IMG/VR virus record: IMGVR_UViG_3300044729_003129
Span: 109,761-173,760 of that record
DNA from: a virus
Strand: one strand, 5' to 3'
Length of the DNA: 64,000 bases
Each line of letters starts with the position of its first letter. Positions within the stretch are counted from its first letter, which is position 1. A model generated the notes under the pieces. The model ran no database searches and was not told the origin of the DNA. It was given only the letters and a program-made list of their open reading frames with translations. The position numbers were made by a program, and so were the translations under genes. Of the stretch, positions 1 through 7,427 are shown piece after piece.

Positions 1-302
1 CCAATCAAGTTATAAGCATTTCTAGCAGCCCACCAAAAAGCTTTTACACTTGGTATGTCTCGTGGATGCCAAACTGTGGTTGTGTATGTTGTAGTACCAC
101 CAACTAAACAGGTGACAACTTCCCCAATATCATTGACAGTCGGGACAAAGGTTTGGGTTGTGCCTCTCGATGTGCCATTTACTGTCCATAAATAAGATGA
201 ACCAGATGGCGCGGTTAATGTTTCATTTGGATAAGCAAAACCGACAATATCTAATTCAACACTTCCTCTAAAATAAGACAGGCTTAAACCTAGACCTAAC
301 AT
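1..302 (-). CDS. Ig-like virion/adhesin protein, partial at left edge
   Basis: The frame starts with ATG at 302 and is still open at base 1, so about 100 N-terminal residues are visible. It begins MLGLGLSLSYFRG and continues with alternating polar and hydrophobic stretches, including SGSSYLWTVNGTSRG and TFVPTVNDIGEVVTC. This is the look of an immunoglobulin-like beta-sandwich of the type found in phage fibers and decoration proteins. It lies four bases downstream of the small virion protein at 307-591 and is probably co-transcribed from the late promoter at 597-604. The C-terminal part, which could carry a binding domain, is outside the window. The Ig-like assignment is by appearance only. 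Confidence 0.6.
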   Translation of the reverse strand, partial: MLGLGLSLSYFRGSVELDIVGFAYPNETLTAPSGSSYLWTVNGTSRGTTQTFVPTVNDIGEVVTCLVGGTTTYTTTVWHPRDIPSVKAFWWAARNAYNLI

Positions 303-306
303 AAAA

Positions 307-591
307 TTAGAATAATACTGTTACTGCAGCTGCAGATATAGCGGTTCCGCTTTGGACTATACGCTGACCACCAAGAGGCCATACTCCTGGACTCAATGTA
401 AGTACACGTGTCTGGCCATTTACTCCTTCAATTTCAATGGTTCCATTAGCAGTACCAGGCGCAATATATAAACCAGCAAATACTTTGCCAACAGTTGGTG
501 TGTAAAAGCCATCTGTAAAAGTCAGTGCTTCATATGCAACAGCAGATGTGTTTTGGTGTATTAAACCCTTTTCGTAGACGTTAGTACTCAT
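307..591 (-). CDS. small putative virion protein
   Basis: This 94-residue protein has no cysteines and few charges, is rich in G, T and V, and carries short beta-type runs such as TIEIEGVNGQTRVLTL. It lacks a signal peptide or membrane segment. The composition and its place behind a strong late promoter (TATAAATA at 597-604, five bases from the ATG) suggest a structural protein, perhaps a small head or tail decoration subunit. I do not recognise a named family. The ATG at 591 is chosen because of the promoter spacing. Confidence 0.7.
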   Translation of the reverse strand: MSTNVYEKGLIHQNTSAVAYEALTFTDGFYTPTVGKVFAGLYIAPGTANGTIEIEGVNGQTRVLTLSPGVWPLGGQRIVQSGTAISAAAVTVLF

Positions 592-596
592 AGTCT

Positions 597-604
597 TATT
601 TATA
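597..604 (-). promoter_or_regulatory. late promoter TATAAATA
   Basis: Perfect T4-type late promoter word on the minus strand. Only five bases separate it from the ATG at 591, so the transcript should start at or next to the start codon. Confidence 0.7.
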
Positions 605-760
605 TTATTCTCTTATAGAGATTCCGGTGTATAATGAAAGACCAAGCGCAATCAATACAACATAGTGAGAAATTACTTCATTTGGATTAATGACAGCATT
701 AAATGATATTATTTGTATAATAGCAATAAGTGCTAGTGCTAACCATATTACAGTTTTCAT
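605..760 (-). CDS. 51-residue membrane protein coupled to holin
   Basis: A short gene of 51 codons starting at ATG 760 and ending at TAA 605-607. It begins MKTVIWLALALIAIIQIISF, a clear N-terminal membrane segment, and has a second hydrophobic stretch YVVLIALGLSLY, so it is probably a two-pass membrane protein. Its start overlaps the stop codon of the holin-like gene as ATGA (757-760), which implies translational coupling. Being paired with a holin suggests a role in lysis timing (antiholin or second holin), but that is inference from position and topology. It is easy to miss because of its size. Confidence 0.7.
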   Translation of the reverse strand: MKTVIWLALALIAIIQIISFNAVINPNEVISHYVVLIALGLSLYTGISIRE

Positions 761-1077
761 GGTTTTTTAATATATTTTTCTGGTGAGCGCTCAAAGTGTT
801 TTGCCAGTTTAATAATTCCATTAATAATTTCTGGAGAGACAACACCTATGATGCCATAGGTAATCGCCTTGTACAGACTAGGAATATCAGTCTGTTCCAA
901 TATAAACCATGCTATTGCTGCAGCAAGGGCGGCAGATACAATATTTTTAAGTTGCTCGAGAATTGTATATTGTTTTTGTGCTGTCATGAGTCGGGCAAGC
1001 ATCCCCGCCGCTCCAACGAGAGGGATTATCCAACCACCCTCTAGAAACTCTTTTAGCATCGATCTTTCTGGTTCCAT
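757..1077 (-). CDS. putative holin (LydA-like)
   Basis: This 106-residue protein has an N-terminal hydrophobic segment (about residues 15-32, GGWIIPLVGAAGMLARLM), a second around 46-62 (IVSAALAAAIAWFI) and a third around 71-90, then a charged tail ending ERSPEKYIKKP. Three membrane segments with a GGW..PL.G..G..AR motif and a basic C-terminus match the LydA-type superfamily III phage holins, which form the pore that lets endolysin reach the cell wall. The endolysin itself is far away at 63056-63820. The next gene overlaps by four bases. A late promoter lies about 55 bases upstream. The holin call rests on size, topology and motif. Confidence 0.7.
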   Translation of the reverse strand: MEPERSMLKEFLEGGWIIPLVGAAGMLARLMTAQKQYTILEQLKNIVSAALAAAIAWFILEQTDIPSLYKAITYGIIGVVSPEIINGIIKLAKHFERSPEKYIKKP

Positions 1078-1132
1078 TTATAACTATACTTTTAAAGTGT
1101 GAAACATCACAATATGACTATCAATCTAAATG

Positions 1133-1140
1133 TATTTATA
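1133..1140 (-). promoter_or_regulatory. late promoter TATAAATA for lysis pair
   Basis: Perfect late promoter word on the minus strand in the gap between the sugar cassette and the holin gene. Unlike most copies in this window it leaves a leader of about 50 bases before the ATG at 1077, which leaves room for translational control of the holin. Confidence 0.6.
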
Positions 1141-1152
1141 AAAAACATTGTT

Positions 1153-1830
1153 TTAACGGGTCAAGGCATGATCAACTGCATATTTATAAAAGAGTTCTTC
1201 CTGGAGGGCTCTTACCTTATATTTTTTAACAATATCATCTAAAGAATAATGAAACGCTGAAGTTATGTCATACATACTTTTTATGTCTCCTGCATAGTAG
1301 TTATCTATGCCCTTAAATTGTCTATAATATTGAGGATATTTTAAACTCAATCCATTTCCGGCTGTTGTCATTTTCAAGAGATTTTTAGTTGGTGTATAGC
1401 ACACTTGCGTAGTAAATTTATCGTAACGTGTATTAACTACAAGATCATAATCATAGGTATGATTATGATACAGGTGAGACACCAGTTTAAACTTTCCGGC
1501 CCACATACGTTTCCATGCCAATATTGGACAAGGACTGCCAGGAATGACACCTTCTAAGTTGCCGTGTAATTTTAAATGTGAGTCATCTTCAATACACACA
1601 CGTTTTATAGTTTGATTATAGAAATAATCGGATAGATGAGTTTTTTCTACTGTAAAAATACTGCTATAGTCTAGTTTTCGGTATGAGCTTTTTGCCTCTG
1701 ACTCACTCCATGTATGAAGAAAAAGATCAACCGTGTGACCGTTTTGTTTTAACAGATTTATATAGTCATTTAAGCGCGTGTCTTGTAACCCGCCTCTTAG
1801 GTGTCCACGAATACAAAATGCTAGTTTCAT
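1153..1830 (-). CDS. conserved protein, paralog 2 of sugar cassette (possible glycosyltransferase)
   Basis: The 225-residue product starts MKLAFCIRGHLRGG and shares with its upstream neighbour (1827-2498) the motifs CIRGH, LHTWSESEAKSSYR, CPILAWKRMW and VVNTRYDKFTT, in the same order and spacing. The pair is therefore a tandem duplication that has since diverged. There is no membrane segment. The N-terminal beta-strand start (KLAFCIRGH) and the NTRYD motif are reminiscent of nucleotide-sugar transferases, but I do not recognise an established family. It overlaps the preceding gene by ATGA, and the operon begins with UDP-galactopyranose mutase, so transfer of galactofuranose or a related sugar is a reasonable guess. 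Confidence 0.75.
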   Translation of the reverse strand: MKLAFCIRGHLRGGLQDTRLNDYINLLKQNGHTVDLFLHTWSESEAKSSYRKLDYSSIFTVEKTHLSDYFYNQTIKRVCIEDDSHLKLHGNLEGVIPGSPCPILAWKRMWAGKFKLVSHLYHNHTYDYDLVVNTRYDKFTTQVCYTPTKNLLKMTTAGNGLSLKYPQYYRQFKGIDNYYAGDIKSMYDITSAFHYSLDDIVKKYKVRALQEELFYKYAVDHALTR

Positions 1831-2498
1831 AATAGGTTGTTGTCCACTGCATAACGATATACTATTTCTTCTTGGTGTTTAATCATTGGATATGCCTTTA
1901 AAATATCATCTAAAGAAACATAAAAGTCAGAGACTAATTTATACATCGTTTCAATTTTTCCAATATAAAAATTATCAACACCAACTACATTTTTAGTGTA
2001 TGTTGGATATTTAAATGCTATATTGTCTTTTTGTAAAATTAAACTATTCAGGGTTGAAGGAGGTGTATAGCATACTGGTGTAGTAAACATATCAAAGCGA
2101 GTATTAATGACTACATCATACTTTTCCTGACATTCATAGACATGTGATAGTATTTTATGCTGACCAACCCACATACGTTTCCATGCTAATAATGGACATG
2201 TGCTCGCACTTACATGCCCTGTTTTTTTCCCGTATATTTTTATTTTTGAGTCATCATCAATGATTATTTTTTGAACAGTATAGTCCTTAAAATAATTCTG
2301 CAACAACTCTTCACTTACCTTAAACACATATTTTCGATCGAGTACTCGATAACTAGATTTTGCCTCTGACTCCTTCCATGTATGCAAATATAGCTGAACG
2401 TCATGACCCTTAGCAGTTAACTGGTCTATATATTGAGTTAAACCTCGGGTAAACAGTCCATCCCGAACGTGCCCACGTATGCATAATGCTAGTTTCAT
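1827..2498 (-). CDS. conserved protein, paralog 1 of sugar cassette (possible glycosyltransferase)
   Basis: This 223-residue protein begins MKLALCIRGHVRDG and carries the same ordered motifs as its neighbour: LHTWKESEAKSSYR near residue 40-53, LLAWKRMWVGQ, VVINTRFDMFTT and VCYTPP. It overlaps both the mutase gene upstream and its paralog downstream by four bases, so the three are translated as a coupled unit. The conserved R/D/W residues shared between both copies are candidate catalytic or binding residues. Function is unproven; context with a UDP-Galp mutase suggests handling of a nucleotide sugar or a glycan on host surface, virion or phage DNA. Confidence 0.75.
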   Translation of the reverse strand: MKLALCIRGHVRDGLFTRGLTQYIDQLTAKGHDVQLYLHTWKESEAKSSYRVLDRKYVFKVSEELLQNYFKDYTVQKIIIDDDSKIKIYGKKTGHVSASTCPLLAWKRMWVGQHKILSHVYECQEKYDVVINTRFDMFTTPVCYTPPSTLNSLILQKDNIAFKYPTYTKNVVGVDNFYIGKIETMYKLVSDFYVSLDDILKAYPMIKHQEEIVYRYAVDNNLL

Positions 2499-3493
2499 AG
2501 ATCCTTTAACTTTAACATGACGTGTTTAATTGCCATCCACATGTCTAGGTATTTATAGGTTGCAAGTCGACCAACAAAAATCACTCCCTTTTCTGCCTTT
2601 GCTAGTGATTCATAGAGTCGATATGTTTCCTGTCCTTCACCCCAAGGAATAGGATAAAACGGAATGTCCCCCGGCCCACATTCTTTCGGGTGTTCAGTGG
2701 TGACTACTGTTGGACCGACATGATCTGGCATAAAATAACTGTGATCATAGATTCGCGTATAGTCGGTTGTGCTATTGTTTTGGTTTACAATAAATGTGTC
2801 TTGCTTTTCACACAACACATGATGTTTAAACTCAAGTGAACGATATGGCAGACGTCCATATATCGTGCCAAAATAACTGTCAATCTTGCCGGTATAGACA
2901 ATCAAATCACCTGCCTCCCGCTTGTACGCCCAATCATCTTCTCCGCAATTTAAATGCACAATAATGCCTTCTAACATCTTTGTAAACATTGCAGAGTAAC
3001 CATCTTTTGGAATGCATTGATACTTTTGACCTTCAAACCAGGTTGGATCTTCGCATTCTGCAGTCTTTGGAATACGATTTGTAATAGTCTTAGGAATCTC
3101 GTCGAATGGCACTCCCCATTGCTTTTCGCTATACTCCTTAAAGATATATTCTACAATCTCTTCTTGAGACAGCTCACGACCAAGTTCAGATACTGTTTTC
3201 TTGCTGTACGGCAAACTTATGCGGCCAAGTCGGGTGTCTCCCTTTGGGCGCAGCGCAAACGGAGTCCATTCGGTATAACGACTAAGAAACTCATAGACCT
3301 CTTCATCGTCGGTATGAAAAATATGAGGGCCATACTGATGTACAAGCGTATTGCAAATATAGGCATCAGCGCAATTGCCACCGATATGAGGTCGAGTCTC
3401 AAAAATCTCTACGGCGTATCCTTTTTCTTTTAGGAGCACCGCAGCAGTAATTCCAGATAACCCGCATCCAATTATTTTAGCACTTTTTTTCAT
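2495..3493 (-). CDS. glf: UDP-galactopyranose mutase
   Basis: The 332-residue product converts UDP-galactopyranose to UDP-galactofuranose using reduced FAD. Visible family features are the FAD-binding loop GCGLSGITAAVLLKEKGY at residues 9-26, the acidic strand end and HIGGNC, the motif GPHIFHT near residue 55, YSEKQWG near residue 120, the VVTTEHP segment and the C-terminal GRLATYKYLDMW. At 332 residues it is somewhat shorter than typical bacterial enzymes (about 370-390) but no core motif is missing. It is the first gene of a coupled three-gene cassette with two paralogous proteins. Start ATG at 3493. A short palindrome lies upstream at 3513-3531. Phage-encoded copies are uncommon; the product could modify host glycan or virion. 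Confidence 0.9.
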   Translation of the reverse strand: MKKSAKIIGCGLSGITAAVLLKEKGYAVEIFETRPHIGGNCADAYICNTLVHQYGPHIFHTDDEEVYEFLSRYTEWTPFALRPKGDTRLGRISLPYSKKTVSELGRELSQEEIVEYIFKEYSEKQWGVPFDEIPKTITNRIPKTAECEDPTWFEGQKYQCIPKDGYSAMFTKMLEGIIVHLNCGEDDWAYKREAGDLIVYTGKIDSYFGTIYGRLPYRSLEFKHHVLCEKQDTFIVNQNNSTTDYTRIYDHSYFMPDHVGPTVVTTEHPKECGPGDIPFYPIPWGEGQETYRLYESLAKAEKGVIFVGRLATYKYLDMWMAIKHVMLKLKDL

Positions 3494-3512
3494 ATTTTAA
3501 CATTTTATCATA

Positions 3513-3531
3513 GTTTACGTCACCTGTAAAC
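3513..3531. promoter_or_regulatory. palindrome between divergent genes
   Basis: GTTTAC at 3513-3518 and GTAAAC at 3526-3531 form a perfect six-base inverted repeat with a seven-base spacer. It sits in the only short region between the divergent mutase gene and the plus-strand gene at 3548. It could be an operator, but a 6-base palindrome in AT-rich DNA can arise by chance. Confidence 0.3.
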
Positions 3532-3538
3532 ATAAATA
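3531..3538 (+). promoter_or_regulatory. variant late promoter CATAAATA
   Basis: Seven of eight bases of the late promoter word on the plus strand, ending nine bases before the ATG at 3548. Confidence 0.45.
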
Positions 3539-3547
3539 TATATCTAT

Positions 3548-3730
3548 ATGAAATTAAATGAAAAAGTCTATATTAAAAGTGAATTTAAGGATCTACTCCG
3601 CAGCATGAATGTCGGAATTGTCGACTATATTGTGGTCTATCGAACCGAAGGTGACAAGGTGTTTTTTAAAGCAAACTCTGCAAAACTACATCTCTCAAAA
3701 GAAGAGTTTGAAGAGGTCAAGTTACAATAG
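3548..3730 (+). CDS. small hypothetical protein
   Basis: A 60-residue protein (MKLNEKVYIKSEFKDLLRSM...) encoded on the plus strand in a region otherwise read from the minus strand. It is charged, with a beta-rich middle (GIVDYIVVYRTEGDKVFFKA) and a C-terminal helix LHLSKEEFEEVK. It looks like a compact soluble domain. It has its own late-type promoter word. Its 3' end overlaps the convergent gene 3717-3899 by 14 bases. I do not recognise the family. Confidence 0.6.
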   Translation: MKLNEKVYIKSEFKDLLRSMNVGIVDYIVVYRTEGDKVFFKANSAKLHLSKEEFEEVKLQ

Positions 3731-3899
3731 AATAATATTCAGTTGCCTCCTCTTCACTATCAAACCAATACCATCCATCTACTGGATAGTCATATTGATC
3801 TTTATTTTGTGCTACTAATGAAATATCTAAGCCTTCAACCCAATTTGGGGCATACAATATTTGTTCGTCTTCTTGTTTTTTATAGAATCCTGCTGTCAT
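3717..3899 (-). CDS. small fiber-associated hypothetical protein
   Basis: This 60-residue acidic protein starts MTAGFYKKQEDEQILYAPNW and ends DGWYWFDSEEEATEYYSIVT. Short proteins with YAPN.V near the start and a DGWYWFDS.EEA tail are frequent next to fiber genes in T4-like marine phages, so this looks like a conserved small companion of the adhesin at 3904-6411, four bases upstream. Role unknown; a fiber assembly helper is possible. It overlaps the convergent plus-strand gene by 14 bases. Confidence 0.65.
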   Translation of the reverse strand: MTAGFYKKQEDEQILYAPNWVEGLDISLVAQNKDQYDYPVDGWYWFDSEEEATEYYSIVT

Positions 3900-3903
3900 A
3901 AAA

Positions 3904-6411
3904 TTATCCTGTTACAAGCCACCCTTTGAGGAAGGCTGTGCCTGTTCTTAATTGTCTAAATGTTAAACTATTTGCACCCCCCGCAGCCATTTGTCGTGAT
4001 ACTGTGATGCTTACGTTGGGGTTAATTGATACAACCTGTGTACGATAGCGTAAGGTTCCAGAACCGTTTGTCGTTAATGCTAGTGCTGGACCACCTAGAG
4101 TTGCCGCTACTTGAAATGTTCCAGCTGTAGCATTGACTACATAGTAGATTCTGTTAATAATAATACCAGTCGTTGTTACTCTAGTTGCAAAAGAAACTTC
4201 ATCTCCATTACTTAATCCATGACTTGCAAGGTTGACTAAATCACCTGCATCGGTAAATGTCACAGCTCTTGCTGTTGTAAGTGGTGATCCTGTTCCTGTA
4301 ATTTGCATACCCACAGCAATACCAGTGGTGTCTGCCATTGTTATTGTTGTGCTTCCAGCTGTTGTAGTTCCTGTAAGAGTTACAGGTGTCGGCGCTCCCC
4401 AATTGTTTGTTACAGTTATTGTTTGAGAAGCAGCACCTATTGTGTCTAGATAATTGAATATAGATTCTAATTCTTCTTTTGATAATTTACAACCACTATA
4501 ACTTATTGAAAATTCTGAGCCATTTAATGCTGCTCTTGTAAGGTTTAGACAGGCACTAAATATACCATTAAATTTAAAAACGTCTGTACCTGCTCCTGAA
4601 ATTAATAACGGTACAGTTACAAGAGAAGTACAATTATTAAACATACTATTCATAGTAGTAACAGCCCCTGTATTGAATAGTGGTACACTTGTAAGAGAAG
4701 TACAACCATTAAACATACCACTCATGATTTGTACAGCCCCTGTATTGAATAGTGGTACAGTTGTAAGAGTAGTACAGCCACTAAACATATTACCCATAGT
4801 AGTAACAGCCCCCGTATTGAATAGTGGTACACTTGTAAGAGAAGAGCAACCAGCAAACATACTATTCATGAATTGTACAGCGCCTGTATTGAATAGTGGT
4901 ACACTTGTAAGAGATCTGCAACCATTAAACATACCACTCATATCAGTAACAGCCCCCGTATTGAATAGTGGTACAGTTGTAAGAGCAGTACAACCAAAAA
5001 ACATACCACTCATATCAATAACAGCCCCTGTATTGAATAGTGGTACACTTGTAAGAGAAGTACAACCATTAAACATACTAGTCATATCAATAACAGCCCC
5101 TGTATTGAATAGTGGTACACTTGTAAGAGAAGAGCAACTAGCAAACATATTATCCATAGTAGTAACAGCCCCTGTATTGAATAGTGGTACACTTGTAAGA
5201 GTAGTACAGCCACTAAACATACTACCCATAGTAGTAACAGCCCCCGTATTGAATAGTGGTACAGTTGTAAGAGCAGTACAACCAAAAAACATACCACTCA
5301 TATCAATAACAGCCCCCGTATTGAATAGTGGTACAGTTGTAAGAGAAGAGCAATTAACAAACATATTATTCATGAATTGTACAGCCCCTGTATTGAATAG
5401 TGGTACACTTGTAAGAGATCTGCAACCATTAAACATACCACTCATAGTAATAACAGCCCCCGTATTGAATAGTGGTACAGTTGTAAGAGAAGAGCAACTA
5501 GCAAACATACCACTCATAGTAGTAACAGCCCCCGTATTGAATAGTGGTACACTTGTAAGAGAAGTACAATTATTAAACATACTATTCATAGTAGTAACAG
5601 CTGATGTATTAAACAGCGGTACAGTTACAAGAGAAGTACAACCATTAAACATACCACTCATACTAGTAACATTTTCAGTATTAAATAACGGTACAGTTGT
5701 AAGAGAAGAGCAACTCTGAAACATATTACTCATATTAGTAATATTAGTAAGATCATTAAAAGATACATTTTTTAATGAAACTAAATTTGCAAATGAACTA
5801 GATAAGTTAGTTAATAATCCTATATTGACTCCAGTGAAACTAACTAAATTTTTACAAAAAGCCAAAGAAGCGGTTGCATTATTAAGAGTTAAACCTGTTA
5901 AACTTGGGCAAGATAAAGCTATTTCTAATATAGGAGAAGAATCAGGAAATGTAGATCCTGCTTGTGCATACTTTTGGTTAAAGTTTACACTTGTTATATT
6001 TTGACCAGCTTGAGGAGTAATGACTACAACTGCCATTTTATAACCATCACTTGTAACGGTGGCATTTAAATCTGGGTCGGTATATGAATATTCATGTTGA
6101 GCTTTAACTCCAGATGCAACATTTTCTGTTACACCATCACCCCAATCAACTGTATATGCTCCAGATATTGTAAAAGCAAGAAAGTTAGATCCTTGAGGAT
6201 ATACAGGCATCAACAAAGCTATTTTTTGCTCTGAAGATATTATAGTCGGCATTGTTAGCCAATCAGCTGGACGAACCCATGGAGACGGTGTGGCTGGAGT
6301 TGCTGCTGCTGTTGGTCGTTTAATTCTAAGGCGATCAAATCTATCCTTTTTAAAAAAAGAGGGTTTGCGTGAGACTAACGGTCCAACTTTATTTCCGTAA
6401 CGAATACTCAT
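3904..6411 (-). CDS. BspA/DUF285-type repeat adhesin (tail fiber)
   Basis: This 835-residue protein is a probable receptor-binding fiber. After a basic N-terminus (KPSFFKKDRFDRLRIKRP) comes a PKD-like motif YTVDWGDGVTENVASG near residue 90. Residues about 215-600 are some fifteen 24-residue repeats of the form NTGAVTTMSGMFNGCTSLTS followed by VPLF, the signature of BspA-type leucine-rich repeats (DUF285) known from bacterial surface adhesins. A C-terminal beta module follows with NLASHGLSNGDEVSF, also present in other virion proteins here. The repeats are nearly identical at DNA level with a 72-base period. It is followed 4 bases later by 3717-3899. Confidence 0.88.
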   Translation of the reverse strand: MSIRYGNKVGPLVSRKPSFFKKDRFDRLRIKRPTAAATPATPSPWVRPADWLTMPTIISSEQKIALLMPVYPQGSNFLAFTISGAYTVDWGDGVTENVASGVKAQHEYSYTDPDLNATVTSDGYKMAVVVITPQAGQNITSVNFNQKYAQAGSTFPDSSPILEIALSCPSLTGLTLNNATASLAFCKNLVSFTGVNIGLLTNLSSSFANLVSLKNVSFNDLTNITNMSNMFQSCSSLTTVPLFNTENVTSMSGMFNGCTSLVTVPLFNTSAVTTMNSMFNNCTSLTSVPLFNTGAVTTMSGMFASCSSLTTVPLFNTGAVITMSGMFNGCRSLTSVPLFNTGAVQFMNNMFVNCSSLTTVPLFNTGAVIDMSGMFFGCTALTTVPLFNTGAVTTMGSMFSGCTTLTSVPLFNTGAVTTMDNMFASCSSLTSVPLFNTGAVIDMTSMFNGCTSLTSVPLFNTGAVIDMSGMFFGCTALTTVPLFNTGAVTDMSGMFNGCRSLTSVPLFNTGAVQFMNSMFAGCSSLTSVPLFNTGAVTTMGNMFSGCTTLTTVPLFNTGAVQIMSGMFNGCTSLTSVPLFNTGAVTTMNSMFNNCTSLVTVPLLISGAGTDVFKFNGIFSACLNLTRAALNGSEFSISYSGCKLSKEELESIFNYLDTIGAASQTITVTNNWGAPTPVTLTGTTTAGSTTITMADTTGIAVGMQITGTGSPLTTARAVTFTDAGDLVNLASHGLSNGDEVSFATRVTTTGIIINRIYYVVNATAGTFQVAATLGGPALALTTNGSGTLRYRTQVVSINPNVSITVSRQMAAGGANSLTFRQLRTGTAFLKGWLVTG
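4610..5750 (-). repeat. 72-bp tandem repeats encoding DUF285 units
   Basis: About fifteen direct repeats with a 72-base period, each containing a word close to CCTGTATTGAATAGTGG on the plus strand. They encode the 24-residue adhesin repeats. Third and variable positions differ in a mosaic way (for example TTM, IDM, QFM, TDM and ITM variants recur in distant units), as expected from unequal crossing-over or gene conversion. The repeats also leave the opposite strand open for over 1 kb, which is a by-product. Confidence 0.9.
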
Positions 6412-6412
6412 A

Positions 6413-6778
6413 TTAACTTATTCTATTCACATATCCAAAAATATTAATCCCACTTGCAACACTAGCATTGCCATAAATTGAAGATCCTGCAGTTCCGTTT
6501 CCCTTTAATATCAAACCGGGACAGATTAATGTATTTCCAGCATAAGCCTCAATAACACCTTCAAATAAAATATCAGTTGAAAAATCAGTTCCTCCATACA
6601 ATACATTTAATGTAACATCTGCTGCTGTAGAATTTGTAGCATACAACCATACCTCGTCCATTATATCTGATGATGCTTGTGTTGTGTGTATTGTTGTAGT
6701 GTTAGCACCAGTGGCAGTTATAACAATAGACTTGCCATTTGTGCTTTGCGATAATAATTGCTTTGTATATGTTGCCAT
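6413..6778 (-). CDS. conserved virion structural protein
   Basis: The 121-residue protein begins MATYTKQLLSQSTNGKSIVI and contains TTIHTTQASSDIMDEVWLYATN, VLYGGTD and LICPGLILKGN, ending in INIFGYVNRIS. This pattern (KQLLS.STNG.. then TIHT then DE.WLYATN then GYVNRI) belongs to a small beta-sandwich family common in marine tailed phages and presumed to be a virion surface protein. Function not established. It lies one base from the adhesin gene and has an AATAAATA late promoter five bases before its ATG. Confidence 0.75.
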   Translation of the reverse strand: MATYTKQLLSQSTNGKSIVITATGANTTTIHTTQASSDIMDEVWLYATNSTAADVTLNVLYGGTDFSTDILFEGVIEAYAGNTLICPGLILKGNGTAGSSIYGNASVASGINIFGYVNRIS

Positions 6779-6783
6779 AATTT

Positions 6784-6791
6784 TATTTATT
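6784..6791 (-). promoter_or_regulatory. late promoter AATAAATA
   Basis: Seven of eight bases of the late word, five bases upstream of the ATG at 6778. Confidence 0.6.
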
Positions 6792-6793
6792 TT

Positions 6794-7066
6794 TTATAAA
6801 AAGATTGAAAGACCTATAATTGTGCTTGAGTCATCGAGAGATACTGCATTTGGATTTAGTGTAAGTACTCCAGCCGAATTTATAGATGCATCTCCAGATA
6901 ATGTGCGTGCAACAAATTCGTTTGTGTCATATATCAATAGCGAACCATTGGTTACGCCTTGCAAGTCAATGTCTGTAAGTTCTGAAAGTGTACGTCCGCC
7001 TTCAGATAAAGTAGAAACACCAATTCTAGATGATGCTGATATTGTAGCAATTATGTTTTCGCTCAT
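6794..7066 (-). CDS. short fiber-like protein
   Basis: This 90-residue protein has the text pattern of phage fiber shaft segments: LSELTDIDLQGVTNGSLLIYD, FVARTLSGDASINSAGVLTL. The module NGSLLIYD....FVA.TLSGD.....G.LTL is common in long marine phage fibers, where it forms a short beta-rich repeat. Here it stands alone as a small gene, so it may be a fiber tip, an adaptor or a remnant of a longer fiber. It is 1 base from the following gene's stop and probably co-transcribed with 7068-7406. Confidence 0.6.
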   Translation of the reverse strand: MSENIIATISASSRIGVSTLSEGGRTLSELTDIDLQGVTNGSLLIYDTNEFVARTLSGDASINSAGVLTLNPNAVSLDDSSTIIGLSIFL

Positions 7067-7067
7067 A

Positions 7068-7406
7068 TTAACTTGGTCGTGTTGAGGCTGGTGATATTTC
7101 TACCTGTCCTTCAGCTATACGTATGACATGTCCGCCCGAATTGTATATTTCAACATCATATACATATCGACCAGGTTTCATGCCGCGTGTTTGAGTTGCC
7201 GTTAATGATACACCAACTTTACCTTCTAATGGAAGGTTTATAGATGTTGCAAAAGATATTGCGGTGTTTGAAGAATAGCTCTTACGTATCTGTCCACGAG
7301 AAAGATAGCCTGTAAGGTTAAACGGTAAGCCATTAGAGTCTTTTACGTCTATAACAGACGCGTAGGTGCTGCCCTGATCGATATAAATGTTACTATACGT
7401 CGCCAT
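7068..7406 (-). CDS. conserved phage baseplate/fiber-associated beta-sandwich protein
   Basis: A 112-residue protein: MATYSNIYIDQGSTYASVID, then LTGYLSRGQIRKSYSS and PGRYVYDVEIYNSGGHVIRIAEGQVEISP. The order QGST....I.V.D..G.P..LTGY..R.QIRKS.. then T.G..PG.YVYDVE and EG.V.VSP defines a widespread small phage protein with an Ig/BppU-like N-domain fold, usually next to fibers. It probably attaches or decorates tail parts. Late promoter TATAAATA six bases before the ATG. Confidence 0.75.
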   Translation of the reverse strand: MATYSNIYIDQGSTYASVIDVKDSNGLPFNLTGYLSRGQIRKSYSSNTAISFATSINLPLEGKVGVSLTATQTRGMKPGRYVYDVEIYNSGGHVIRIAEGQVEISPASTRPS

Positions 7407-7412
7407 ATAGTC

Positions 7413-7420
7413 TATTTATA
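7413..7420 (-). promoter_or_regulatory. late promoter TATAAATA
   Basis: Perfect late promoter word on the minus strand, six bases upstream of the ATG at 7406. Confidence 0.7.
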
Positions 7421-7427
7421 AAACAAA

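Noticed and set aside
4673-5719. Plus-strand open frame of 348 codons opposite the BspA repeats
   Set aside because: It is a shadow of the 72-bp repeat, with a repeated NSGT.VRE.QP.NI text, no promoter and no start context. The sense frame has recognisable DUF285 repeats.
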